The translations under genes were made by a program, and so were the position numbers. This document shows, piece after piece, positions 28,011 through 35,497 of a DNA stretch of 64,000 nt. Source of the DNA: Azophilus sp965220425. Lineage in GTDB: Bacteria; Pseudomonadota; Gammaproteobacteria; Pseudomonadales; Azotimanducaceae. The DNA lies in NCBI GenBank assembly GCA_965220425.1, contig CBDCPY010000002.1, positions 1 to 64,000 of the forward strand, written 5' to 3'. A model generated the notes under the pieces. The model was not told the origin of the DNA, searched no databases, and worked only from the letters and a program-made list of their open reading frames with translations. The number at the start of each line of letters is the position of its first letter. Position 1 is the stretch's first letter.

Positions 28011-29045
28011 CTACCCCGATTCGGTGGACGGTTGAGGGCTGTCGCCACCGGCACTGGGGTGAACGATAGCCGATGGAATGAAATCTCTCTCGGAGACCGG
28101 TGTTGAGGGTCTCCCCGGAGGGTGGTTGTGGATCCCCGGCCGGCCGATTCGGAAGGGCTCGAGGTTGGCTTGTTCGTGATGACCCTCGGTGCCCATCGGG
28201 CGCCCCGCGGCCGCGCGGCGTTCGAATTCGTTGGGGCTCAGGTACCCCAGCCCAGAGTGCAAGCGGCGGGTGTTGTACCAGGATTCCACGAACGCGAAGA
28301 TGGCCATGCGTGCTTCGGCCTGGGTCTGAAACGAGCGCCGTTGCAGCAGCTCGCATTCGAGCGTGGCGAAGAAGCTTTCGGCCATCGCGTTGTCGTAGCA
28401 GTCGCCTGCCGATCCGGTCGAGGTCACCACTGCCATCTCCCGGCATCGCTTGCCGAAGGCGAGGGAGGTGTACTGCGTACCCTTGTCGGAATGATGGATG
28501 ACCCCTTGGGGGCGGCGCTGTGCGATCGCCATGTTCAGTGCCCCGAGCACCAGCTCGGTGCGAAGATGGTTGGCCATGGCCCACCCGACCACTTTGCGGC
28601 TGAACACATCGAGCACGACGGCCAGGTACACAAACCCGGTCCAGGTCGGCACGTAGGTGATGTCGGCGACCCAGATGCGGTCCGGTGCATCGGCGGTGAA
28701 CTGGCGTTCGACCCGGTCCGGAGCCGCACGGCGGCTGCGGTCCACGCGCGTGGTGCGCGTGCCCCGGCGCCGGTTCACCCCGGCCAAACCGGCCTCACGC
28801 ATCAGCCGAGCCACGCGCTTGCGACTCACCGGGCATCCCCCGCGGTGCAACTGGGCATGGACCCGAGGCACCCCATAGGTGCCTCCAGAAGCCTTGTGGA
28901 TGGTCCGGACCGTGCCGCGCAGCTCCTCGTCGCGCTGGGCGCGGCGCGAACGCCCACGGCCTCGCCACGCGTAGTACCCGCTGGCGGAGACGCCCAGCAC
29001 TCGGCACATCGTGGCCACCCGATGATGGGCCTGGTTCGCCTTCAC
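28011..29045 (-). CDS. IS3 family transposase orfB (copy C)
   Basis: A 344-aa transposase with the DDE motifs VADITYV, HHSDKGTQY and DNAMAESFF. Compared with copies A and B, residues about 50-120 differ at many positions (for example RSRRAAPDRVERQFTADA), while the C-terminal half is almost unchanged. That patchwork suggests gene conversion between copies. Confidence 0.9.
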   Translation of the reverse strand: MKANQAHHRVATMCRVLGVSASGYYAWRGRGRSRRAQRDEELRGTVRTIHKASGGTYGVPRVHAQLHRGGCPVSRKRVARLMREAGLAGVNRRRGTRTTRVDRSRRAAPDRVERQFTADAPDRIWVADITYVPTWTGFVYLAVVLDVFSRKVVGWAMANHLRTELVLGALNMAIAQRRPQGVIHHSDKGTQYTSLAFGKRCREMAVVTSTGSAGDCYDNAMAESFFATLECELLQRRSFQTQAEARMAIFAFVESWYNTRRLHSGLGYLSPNEFERRAAAGRPMGTEGHHEQANLEPFRIGRPGIHNHPPGRPSTPVSERDFIPSAIVHPSAGGDSPQPSTESG

Positions 29046-29374
29046 GAGCGCGAAGACCTCCCCGGTATCGTGCCGGTCTCCCGAGCGAACCAGGCCGCGG
29101 CTTTTTTTAAGATCTCGCGCTCCTCGCGAAGCTGACGGTTCTCGCGACGAAGCCGACGCAGCTCCTCGAGCTCGGAACTCGTCAGACCGTCCTCACGACG
29201 GCCCTCGTCGCGATCCGCTTGACGCACCCAGTTGCGGATCGCCGAAGCGGAGCACTCGAACTCGCGGGCCAGCTCCCCGGGCGCGCGGCCCGTGCGAACC
29301 AGCTCCACCATCTGGCGCCGGTACTCCGGCGCGTACGGTTGTTTCTTCGACATCTGGACACCTCCTCTGCGCAA
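29042..29374 (-). CDS. IS3 family orfA (copy C)
   Basis: A 110-aa helix-turn-helix protein, one Pro shorter than copies A and B near the start (KKQPYAPEYRR). The A7 slippery run is conserved near 29101-29110. Likely functional with orfB. Confidence 0.88.
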   Translation of the reverse strand: MRRGGVQMSKKQPYAPEYRRQMVELVRTGRAPGELAREFECSASAIRNWVRQADRDEGRREDGLTSSELEELRRLRRENRQLREEREILKKAAAWFARETGTIPGRSSRS

Positions 29375-29675
29375 TGTTCAGGTGTCCACCAAAACGGGGC
29401 AACTTCACCCACGTGACACCGTCGATGCCTGCCGCAACGTTCCGCTTCAGTGCAAAGTACGCCCGGTGCAGCACTTCTGGCGTGATGTGGTGGAAGAGCG
29501 CAGTGAGACGCTCCTTCGGGTTTCTCTCTGCAGCTTGCCGTATCCGGTCCACCGCCTGGGTCACGCTTGCCCGACGCTGAGTTCGGCGCGTGCTTTGGCG
29601 TTCCGGATTCCCCTTGGTTGAGGCCCTTTCCTCCGGCGACTCCGCAGAAGCTCGCGCTTGTATGGTCCGCCCCGC

Positions 29676-30117
29676 ATTTGCAAGGGGGGAGCTGTTCGGG
29701 CAAGCAGGTTCAGTTGCACACTTGTATCCGGCCTTTGGAGAGGGAACCTCGGTTCCCGGGCCCTGATGGAATCCGCGCACGCCTCGCCTCATCTCCCAAA
29801 CGGCCTCGAATGGGCCCAGCGCGAGCTCAGGCTCTTGGCATGCCGGTCCGACCTGTCTTGCCATCAACTGCTCTTTTCCCTCGCAACTGTCGGCGAGCTC
29901 ACTCTCGCCCGGATTCTCGGCCATCGTCGGGCCGAGTGTGGTCGTGGTTCGGCGCCCGGACAGGGCACGCAGCGATGTCCACGGGCTGTCCACGGGCGCG
30001 GGCTCCTCAATCGCCCAAGCGCCGGTGGGCAGGCGGTGGACATCGCGGCCTCACGACGGGTCCTCCTTCGCGAACGCTTCCACACCTGCCGTGCCTGCGC
30101 AGCCCCGTGTCATGGCC
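29676..30117 (-). ncRNA. candidate bridge/seeker RNA region of the IS1111-like element
   Basis: IS110-family transposases are guided by a structured RNA from a non-coding end; in the IS1111 subgroup it lies downstream of the transposase. Here 440 bp follow the stop codon before the terminal repeat, with no credible ORF. On the minus strand it holds GGGAGATG (29790-29797), also present in the left target flank (31223-31230). Exact RNA limits are not determined, and the match may be chance. Confidence 0.45.
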
Positions 30118-30120
30118 CGC

Positions 30121-31143
30121 TTACGCCGGCTGAGCGCGATAGTCCTGCTCGCGCGTGAGCAGCGCCCACGCGGTGCGCGCGTTCTTGTTCGCCAACGCCA
30201 CCGCCGCGATATTCGCCCCACGGCGCCCGTGCACCGACACCGCCCATCGGCTGCGTCGGTCCTCACGCCTGGGTGCCACACGCAACGCCGCGCGCGCCCC
30301 GTGAATCAGCAGCGAGCGAAGGTACCGGTCGCCTCGTTTACTGATCCCACCGAGCACCGTGCGGCCCCCGGTCGAGCGCTGGCGCGGGGTCAACCCCAGC
30401 CACGCGGCGAACTCCCGGGCACTGCCGAACGCTTGGCCATCGCCCGCCGCAGCCACCAGCGCACTGGCGACCTTCGGCCCCACGCCGGGAATCGTCTGCA
30501 AGCGACGACACGCCGGGTCGTCGTGGACCAACGCATCGAGCTGCGCGTCGAAACGCTTCACTCGCTCATCGAGGTGCACCAGTTCCTCGCGCTCGTTGGC
30601 CAGCAACTCGCGCATCGCCATGGGCAACCCGTTGTCGGCATCCTCCACCAACTCCGGCACCCGGCGCCGCAACGTCCCAATCCCTTGCGCCACCACCAGC
30701 CCGTACTCGAACAGAAACCCCCGCATCTGGTTGGCCAACGCCGTGCGCTGGCTCACCGCCATCGACCGCGCACGATGCAGGTGCTGAAGACTCTGCTGCT
30801 CAACCGTCTTGACCGGCACGAAGCGCATCGTCGGACGACCCACCGCCTCGCAGATCGCCTCCGCGTCGCGCCAATCGTTCTTGTTCGACTTCACGTACGC
30901 CTTGACGAACTGCGCGCTCATCAGCCGTGCGTCATAGCCCATCGCACGCAGCTCGCGAGCCCAATGATGGGCGCCTCCGCACGCCTCCATTCCCACCACG
31001 CACGGCTCGTGGGCACGAACAAACTTCTCCAGCCCCCGACGCGTGAATCGCTTCTCCAACACGACCCGCCCCGACCGATCCATTGCGCACACGTGAAAGG
31101 TGTTCTTGCCCAGGTCAATCCCCATTCGGGTAATCTTGCTCAT
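30121..31143 (-). CDS. IS110 family transposase (IS1111 subgroup)
   Basis: A 340-aa DEDD transposase. The N-terminal RuvC-like domain shows GIDLGKNTFHVCAMD (first Asp), VGMEACGGAHHWAREL (Glu) and KNDWRDAEAICEA (Asp pair); the C-terminal transposase_20 domain shows LQTIPGVGPKVASALVA and the serine-bearing segment GGRTVLGGISKRGDRYLRSL. Start chosen at ATG 31143 (MSKITRMGIDLG) rather than the longer frame because it matches the family start. Confidence 0.9.
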   Translation of the reverse strand: MSKITRMGIDLGKNTFHVCAMDRSGRVVLEKRFTRRGLEKFVRAHEPCVVGMEACGGAHHWARELRAMGYDARLMSAQFVKAYVKSNKNDWRDAEAICEAVGRPTMRFVPVKTVEQQSLQHLHRARSMAVSQRTALANQMRGFLFEYGLVVAQGIGTLRRRVPELVEDADNGLPMAMRELLANEREELVHLDERVKRFDAQLDALVHDDPACRRLQTIPGVGPKVASALVAAAGDGQAFGSAREFAAWLGLTPRQRSTGGRTVLGGISKRGDRYLRSLLIHGARAALRVAPRREDRRSRWAVSVHGRRGANIAAVALANKNARTAWALLTREQDYRAQPA

Positions 31144-31652
31144 GGTCCGCCTCGCTCCTGGTGTTGTGGAAAACTCCACCTTGGCCCAGCTGAGGCCGTA
31201 GGGGAAGCGGGGCGGACCATCCCATCTCCCTTGTTCGCCGCCCTCATCGGTCGTACGGCCTCATCCGACTTCTTCAAACCGTTCGTCATAGGCTTCGGCT
31301 TTCTCCATTCCCTATGCGGCCCCACTACGACATCCGGGGCAGTTTGAAGACCTCCCAGGGTCCCGACACAAGGCGTGCGAACGTGCATGGGTTCTCTGAC
31401 ACCGCGGGGCTCGCTGACCTCTCACCATAACGATGCCAGCGATGTTGCCTTCGACCAATCCGAAAGCCTCGGCACCCCGAACAAGTACCTTTTCGGTGCT
31501 CATTAGCCCTGCCCATCCGTACCGCTACCGACGCTTCGCCTGCCCCCTCGCGGGAACCGACGCACGGCTCGCGGAGAAACGTGGTTCGGTTACTCCTTCG
31601 TTCCAGGGGACTTACACCCCCTACCTTCTGCCAGTTCGCCTGGCGCACCAGA

Positions 31653-31812
31653 TTTTGGTACTTCCCTCACAGCTTCCGCGGTACGGGGATCACGGAGTAC
31701 CTCCGAAACGGCGGCGACCTCGAGGTCGCGGCCCGGATCGCGGGGCACGAGTCCACCCGCACCACCCAGCTCTACAATCGCCTCCACGAGGAGATCTCGC
31801 TCGACGAGATCG
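31653..31812 (+). pseudogene. tyrosine integrase C-terminal fragment
   Basis: The plus strand encodes FPHSFRGTGITEYLRNGG, then RIAGHESTRTTQLYNRLHE and EISLDEI, the last 50 residues of a tyrosine recombinase with the HxxR box, GH box and catalytic Tyr. It is cut at its 5' side by the group II intron and fused at its 3' side into an opposing gene at about 31812. Confidence 0.75.
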
Positions 31813-32189
31813 TGCTCCTCCGGAATCGAGGCATACAGATCTGGCTCCACGGGCCTCAGCCACTCCCGCTCCAGCATTCGCAGGAAGACCCAATCCTCGA
31901 ATCCGCCGTCGGCACCCATAAATGTGGGCGGTACGCGCAACTCGGTTCCGTCGGCATCGCGCACGACCACCCAGTCCGGACTCGGGGGGTCCTCACCGCA
32001 AACCGGGCATTGCCCCTCCAGTGAGCGGATTCCGCCACACGCGCAGCGGACGTACGCGCTCCACAGCGCAAACCACGACCGGTCGTCCGGCAGTGATTCG
32101 TACCACAAGGAACCGCCGCCCCGTGTTCCGTCACCCCCCTCGTCCCTCACCATTGCGTACCCCTGATCGCCCGTCCACAACGTAACCAT
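31813..32189 (-). pseudogene. zinc-ribbon protein, 3'-truncated
   Basis: About 125 residues of a conserved hypothetical with a four-Cys zinc ribbon (RCACGGIRSLEGQCPVCGED) followed by a WVVVRDADGTELRVPPTFMG segment and MLEREWLRPVEPDLYASIP. The family normally continues; here the sequence jumps into antisense integrase after PEEH, so the last part is lost. Starts at ATG 32189. Confidence 0.6.
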
Positions 32190-32239
32190 GCCGCGTGCCG
32201 CACGCTCGTTCCCATCACACGTGCCGCCGTCGACGCAGC

Positions 32240-32763
32240 CACGACCCTCTGTCCTCCAACCGCGGCGGTTACGGACCGTGCGTGCGAGCGGAACGGTGGC
32301 CGTGCTGACGGCCGAGTTTCTTGCCCCGCGCTCTGGCGGCCGCGAGGCCGGATTTCACGCGTTCACTGAGCAGAGGGGTCTCGCTCGAACTGCACGATCC
32401 CGGCGAGCATCGTGGCCATCATCCGTCCATGTGGCGTGTCGAGCTCGAACGTCATGCCGCTCATGGCGATCACGGACACCTTCCAGCCGGCCAGCTTGAA
32501 GAGCGTATGAGAAGGTCCTGCGTCGAACGTCCCCACCGGGAGAGCTCGGTGACCACAACGGCGTCGATTCTGCGAGCCTGTACGAGTTCCAGGACCCGGT
32601 TACGCACGAGCCGGTTGTTCCTGGCTCCCGATGCGGTTTCCTTGAAGATGCCGAGCACCTCGAAGCCGCCGCGCTCGGCGAAGGCGGTGAGTTCGCCGAC
32701 CTGCCGTTCACAGCACTGATCGGCGGTCGAGACCCGGGCGTAGATAGCCGCGCGCTGTCCCAA
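32240..32763 (-). pseudogene. serine recombinase (resolvase), frameshifted
   Basis: The N-terminal catalytic domain is clear (RAAIYARVSTADQCCERQVG with the nucleophilic Ser, VVTELSRWGRSTQDLL). A one-base deletion after DLL moves the continuation into another frame (TLFKLAGW, MSGMTFELDTPHGRMMATML), and a second shift precedes SERVKSGLAAARARGKKLG. Tn3-type resolvases have this architecture; it is presumably transposon debris. Confidence 0.75.
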
Positions 32764-33103
32764 TTGAACCCCCTCGGCTCCACGGCCGGTAACCGGCTGA
32801 TCTTTCTCGTGCGATATTTGTCCAAAACAGACTTCCGTTCAACTGGGACGAAAGTGCGCCCGGTTGCCTGTCGAGGTCCCATCTGGCGCAAATCGCACCC
32901 CTCACGATGGGCTCACATCACTCGACCCCGAGTCGGCGCAACGCTGCCGCGCCGGCGGCGAGACATGGGCGTGCGGCGAAGCCGCCACCCTTGCGAAGGC
33001 CCTGGAGACCTTCGCGCTACCATGCACGACGCGTAAGACGTTTTGTCGACTGCCGCGTCGCATGCCGCGACGCCAACCACTATCCAAACTGGAGAACACG
33101 ACG

Positions 33104-33313
33104 ATGCCGACTGGAACGGTCAAGTGGTTCAACGCCACCAAGGGCTACGGGTTCATCGAGCCGGAGGACGGCTCGAAGGACGCTTTCGTCCACATCTCCG
33201 CTGTCGAACGGGCCGGACTCGGGACGCTGCGCGAGGGGCAGAAAGTGCGGTTCGAGGTGCGACCCGGTCGCGACGGCAAATCCTCCGCCGAGGAGCTCTC
33301 GGTAGTCGAGTAG
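33104..33313 (+). CDS. cspA: cold-shock domain protein
   Basis: A 69-aa single cold-shock domain with both RNA-binding motifs: RNP1 as KGYGFIEP and RNP2 as DAFVHISAV. It binds single-stranded RNA/DNA and acts as an RNA chaperone. Start is the ATG at 33104 (MPTGTVKWFN), preceded by GGAGAACACG; a longer in-frame extension upstream is not family-like. The region from 32764 to 33103 is non-coding leader. Intact between decayed neighbours. Confidence 0.92.
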   Translation: MPTGTVKWFNATKGYGFIEPEDGSKDAFVHISAVERAGLGTLREGQKVRFEVRPGRDGKSSAEELSVVE

Positions 33314-33390
33314 GAGCCGCCCAGGCAATGTCGAACTGGGACGACGCCGCATGCCAAAGTCCCGTCCCGACCGAGCCCCACCCTCCCCTC

Positions 33391-33735
33391 CTACGCCGGC
33401 TCTGCCTCCAGGGTCTTCTCCTTGAGCATCCGCCTCGCCCGCGCCGGGTCGTAGCGATGGACCTCGGGCTCGCCCCCGAGCTTGACGTCGGCGGCCTCGG
33501 ACCACTCCCGGGCAAGCGCGCGGAGCTCCTCGATGACCCCCTCGCGGGCAAGCTCGACCGGCCGCCGCTCGCCGTCTTCGTACACCGCTTCCCATCTCGC
33601 CGCACCGGCGGGCACCAAGTCGCAGCCCGAGCGAAGGTGGTACCGCCGTCCACCCGTCAAGAGTCCCCCGAGCGCGAGACCGAAGAGATAGCTCGCGAGC
33701 AGCTCGCTCCCGTCCCCTCCCCTCCCCTCCTCGGG
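33391..33735 (-). pseudogene. csb1: cas7/csb1 (type I-G) C-terminal fragment
   Basis: The last 110 or so residues match the intact Csb1 at 44237-45286: LLASYLFGLALGGLLTGGRRYHLRSGCDLVP, GEPEVHRYDPARARRMLKEK against GEPEIHHYDPVRARRMLKKK. The 5' part is cut off exactly where a Tn3-type inverted repeat begins (33733). It is clearly diverged from the intact copy, so it came from a second type I-G locus rather than a recent duplication. Confidence 0.82.
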
Positions 33736-33752
33736 TCGATTACGGCTGAGTG

Positions 33753-34156
33753 CTAAATGACACTGTAAGGCGTGTCGGCCACCGTTCTCGGCCATCGATA
33801 TTCGCCCGTGAGCAGGATATGCGCCCATCCGAGCAGCGAGATGTGCGCCAGGAGTTCCGGGGGAACGCTGAGTCCGTCGCTCTGGCGCTGCACGACAGCA
33901 TGGCCGAGGTGAAGCGTGTTCCAGCAAATGACGACCTGATTACGTACCAAGCTCATGTTCGAACTTGCGCACTGGCCCGAGACCCGATCCAGGCGGCGCC
34001 ATGGCGTCTTGCAACTCTTTCGGCCAGTGTTGGGCCACCGTCACGCGCTCCCGGCGACGTAAACCGCTGGGATGACCGTGCAGGATGACCTTCGTACGTA
34101 ATCAGGAATGACGATGGCGGCAAGGAGGTTCAGGCCGGCTACGCGGAAATTCTGGC
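33753..34156 (-). pseudogene. tnpA: Tn3 family transposase C-terminal tail, split by MITE
   Basis: Removing MITE copy 2 and one 8-bp target copy restores VAGLNLLAAIVICWNTLHLGHAV, followed by SVPPELLAHISLLGWAHILLTGEYRW, the diagnostic end of Tn3-family TnpA. The stop lies within the terminal inverted repeat, as in complete Tn3 elements. Confidence 0.85.
33935..34106. mobile_element. MITE copy 2 (172 bp)
   Basis: Terminal inverted repeats CCTGATTACGTAC...GTACGTAATCAGG are flanked by the 8-bp duplication AATGACGA (33927-33934 and 34107-34114). Ends match copy 1 (18653-18825); the interiors share only patches such as CATGGCGTC. The target is the tnpA tail of the Tn3-derived element, so this insertion is later. 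Confidence 0.87.
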
Positions 34157-34379
34157 CTTACAGTGTCATTTAGCACTCAGCCGTAATCGACCCGTAGATG
34201 GCCCTCGGACTCGACCACCCCGCCCGGTGTCAAGGGCGGGGAGAAACCAGACCAAAGGGCGGAGCAAAACACTGCCACCGCGGGCGTGGGGTTGAGGTGG
34301 TCCGAGGGGGTCGGGATTCGGCTTGGGGCGGCGGGAGCCGGAAACGCAGGGAGGGCGTAGCCCGACCGGAGTTTCCGGT

Positions 34380-34500
34380 TGACGACGGCGTGGTGATCAG
34401 CCCGCTGGGGCCATTTTCCCCGCGCGGCTGTGGTTGAGGCGGAAGCTCTCCCCGTTCGTTTCCAGGATATGGACATGGCAGTTTTCTGGTAAGAAGGCGC
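34380..34500 (-). pseudogene. istB: IS21 family istB 3' end
   Basis: The minus strand reads HVHILETNGESFRLNHSR, matching the usual end of IstB helper ATPases of IS21 elements. No upstream istB or istA remains. The following sequence to 34194 looks like the IS21 3' non-coding tail and holds no gene. Confidence 0.55.
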
Positions 34501-34559
34501 TGCGGAGTTCCGGATAATCACGTGCACCGCTTCAGTCCGAAGCTTGCCGGAGCAACAAA

Positions 34560-35408
34560 GTGACTCAGTCAACGACTCGCTCAACATCCACAGTGGGAGA
34601 GACCCTGGCCGAAGCTCTCGGGCTCCGCTTTCCGCTTTCGCAGGCGCTTCGAGCCCTGTCCGAGTCCCCTGCCGTGCGCAGGCTGTCAGAGTCGCTCGAC
34701 GCGCTTCAGAAGTGGGCCGAGCAACCCGAAGTGCGCGAGGGGTTCAACGCCTTGCGCGACATCGCGACCGTCGACGAACGGCTGCGGGCGTATCGGCGTC
34801 GATGGGAGACCGAGCGGGTTTCCATCTCCATCCACGAGGCGAAGCACGCCCTTCTCTGCCTGGCGTACGCGTCGTTCGACGAGCCCGTCGATGCCGCGGA
34901 GTATCTGGCCCACGAGCTCGGGAAGGCGCCGAGCGACGAGGCACTCGCGCAGTACATCGGATCTGCGCGCCACAGCCCCGACCATTGGGATGCCCTCGCC
35001 CAGTACCGGCAAACGTTGCTGCAAGCGAATGGTGGAGTCCCGGCCGCGCTCTCGAATTGGCCGAACCGCCCGAGGCCTCCGAGCAGGCAGGGGCGCCCCC
35101 CGAAGCGGTGGTTCCGTGACCGGGTCCTCGTCCCCGAAGCAATCCGCAAGCTCGAGGGCTGCGGGCTGCTAGTGACCTCGGCCGAGGGTCCGTGCATCGC
35201 GGAGGCGGTAGCCGACGTCTTCGACCTACAGGTACGCAACGTCGCGGCAATCTGGGAACGCGCGCCGGGGCGTTCGGAGAAACGCTCTCGCACGCTTCAC
35301 GCCGAAGCCCCGTGCGTTCTGTGTGGAGCCGCCTCGGTACCGAAGTGGCGGGCCGCTCGATTCGACCTTCGTTGTCAGAACTGTGCCCCACAGGCTGAGT
35401 CAGGTTAG
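34560..35408 (+). CDS. hypothetical protein with C-terminal zinc ribbon
   Basis: A 282-aa protein starting with GTG. No family is recognised. The first 120 residues are predicted largely helical (LSQALRALSESPAVRRLSES, LDALQKWAEQ), the middle has a basic patch (RPRPPSRQGRPPKRWFRDR), residues 190-235 resemble a small winged-helix-like stretch (EAVADVFDLQVRNVAAIWER), and the C-terminus has two Cys pairs (CVLCGAASVPKW, CQNC) suiting a zinc ribbon. The overall plan suggests a nucleic-acid-binding accessory protein. Confidence 0.6.
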   Translation: MTQSTTRSTSTVGETLAEALGLRFPLSQALRALSESPAVRRLSESLDALQKWAEQPEVREGFNALRDIATVDERLRAYRRRWETERVSISIHEAKHALLCLAYASFDEPVDAAEYLAHELGKAPSDEALAQYIGSARHSPDHWDALAQYRQTLLQANGGVPAALSNWPNRPRPPSRQGRPPKRWFRDRVLVPEAIRKLEGCGLLVTSAEGPCIAEAVADVFDLQVRNVAAIWERAPGRSEKRSRTLHAEAPCVLCGAASVPKWRAARFDLRCQNCAPQAESG

Positions 35409-35497
35409 ACGGCGATCTCGCGCGTTCACCGACCATCGACCGCCATGCGCTCTGTACGCTGTGGTCGAGGAGCGTGCCGTTGACATGCGAAGAACAA

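Larger units (their letters stand above)
28006..29407 (-). mobile_element. IS3-family element, copy C (1402 bp, diverged)
   Basis: Same family as copies A and B, flanked by the 4-bp duplication CCCA (28002-28005 and 29408-29411). Three bases shorter because orfA lacks one codon, and orfB carries substitutions clustered in the first half. It interrupts the N-terminal part of the intron reverse transcriptase between DGVTW and DMYGEG. Its divergence suggests an older or separately acquired copy. Confidence 0.92.
25508..29661 (-). pseudogene. ltrA: group II intron reverse transcriptase/maturase, split by two IS elements
   Basis: Three segments (29408-29661, 27686-28005, 25508-26370) join precisely once the two IS elements and one copy of each target duplication are removed. 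Junctions read DGVTW+DMYGEGLEER and SWIVDA+DLRAYFDTIP. Motifs are PKPDGGTRPLGV and GFRPGRGAHDALDAL (RT 2-3), GTPQGNIVSPVLANVFLH (RT 4), the catalytic YADD (RT 5), and a maturase X domain ending HPWPNQRFAVKHPR. The restored protein is about 475 aa without an HNH endonuclease. A third IS lies just upstream in the intron RNA, so expression is lost. Confidence 0.9.
29662..31220 (-). mobile_element. IS110 family element, IS1111-like (1559 bp)
   Basis: A 14-bp inverted pair, GCGGGGCGGACCAT at 31207-31220 and its complement at 29662-29675, bounds the element; such (sub)terminal repeats mark the IS1111 subgroup. No target duplication is seen, as expected. The transposase lies near one end, leaving about 440 bp of non-coding sequence downstream of it. 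It is inserted in the group II intron upstream of the reverse transcriptase; excision joins the intron at GAGATGGG+ACAAGCG. Confidence 0.85.
24027..31648 (-). mobile_element. group II intron interrupted by four insertion sequences
   Basis: The intron starts on the minus strand at 31648 with GTGCGCC and a domain I typical of bacterial introns (GGGTGTAAGTCCCC, then CCGAACC). Domain V is split by IS3 copy B: the upstream half GAGCCGGATGGTCC ends at 25494, and the other half ACGTCCGGATC lies at about 24068-24078; with one GTCC removed they form the expected hairpin. The probable 3' end is CCTACCGTAAC at 24027. Removing the four IS elements and their duplicated target bases leaves about 1930 bp, a normal length. 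The flanking exons do not match one gene. Confidence 0.85.
33733..34193. mobile_element. Tn3-derived miniature element with tnpA tail
   Basis: Perfect inverted repeats of about 37 bp lie at 33733-33769 and 34157-34193, beginning GGGTCGATTACGG and ending CTGTAAG, the Tn3-family pattern. Between them remain about 65 codons of the tnpA 3' end, split by MITE copy 2. Such deletion derivatives (TIMEs) can be moved in trans by a complete transposon. It borders the truncated cas7 fragment. Confidence 0.82.

Noticed and set aside
31325..31648. A 107-aa protein on the minus strand
   Set aside because: This is the domain I RNA region of the group II intron; the frame is incidental.
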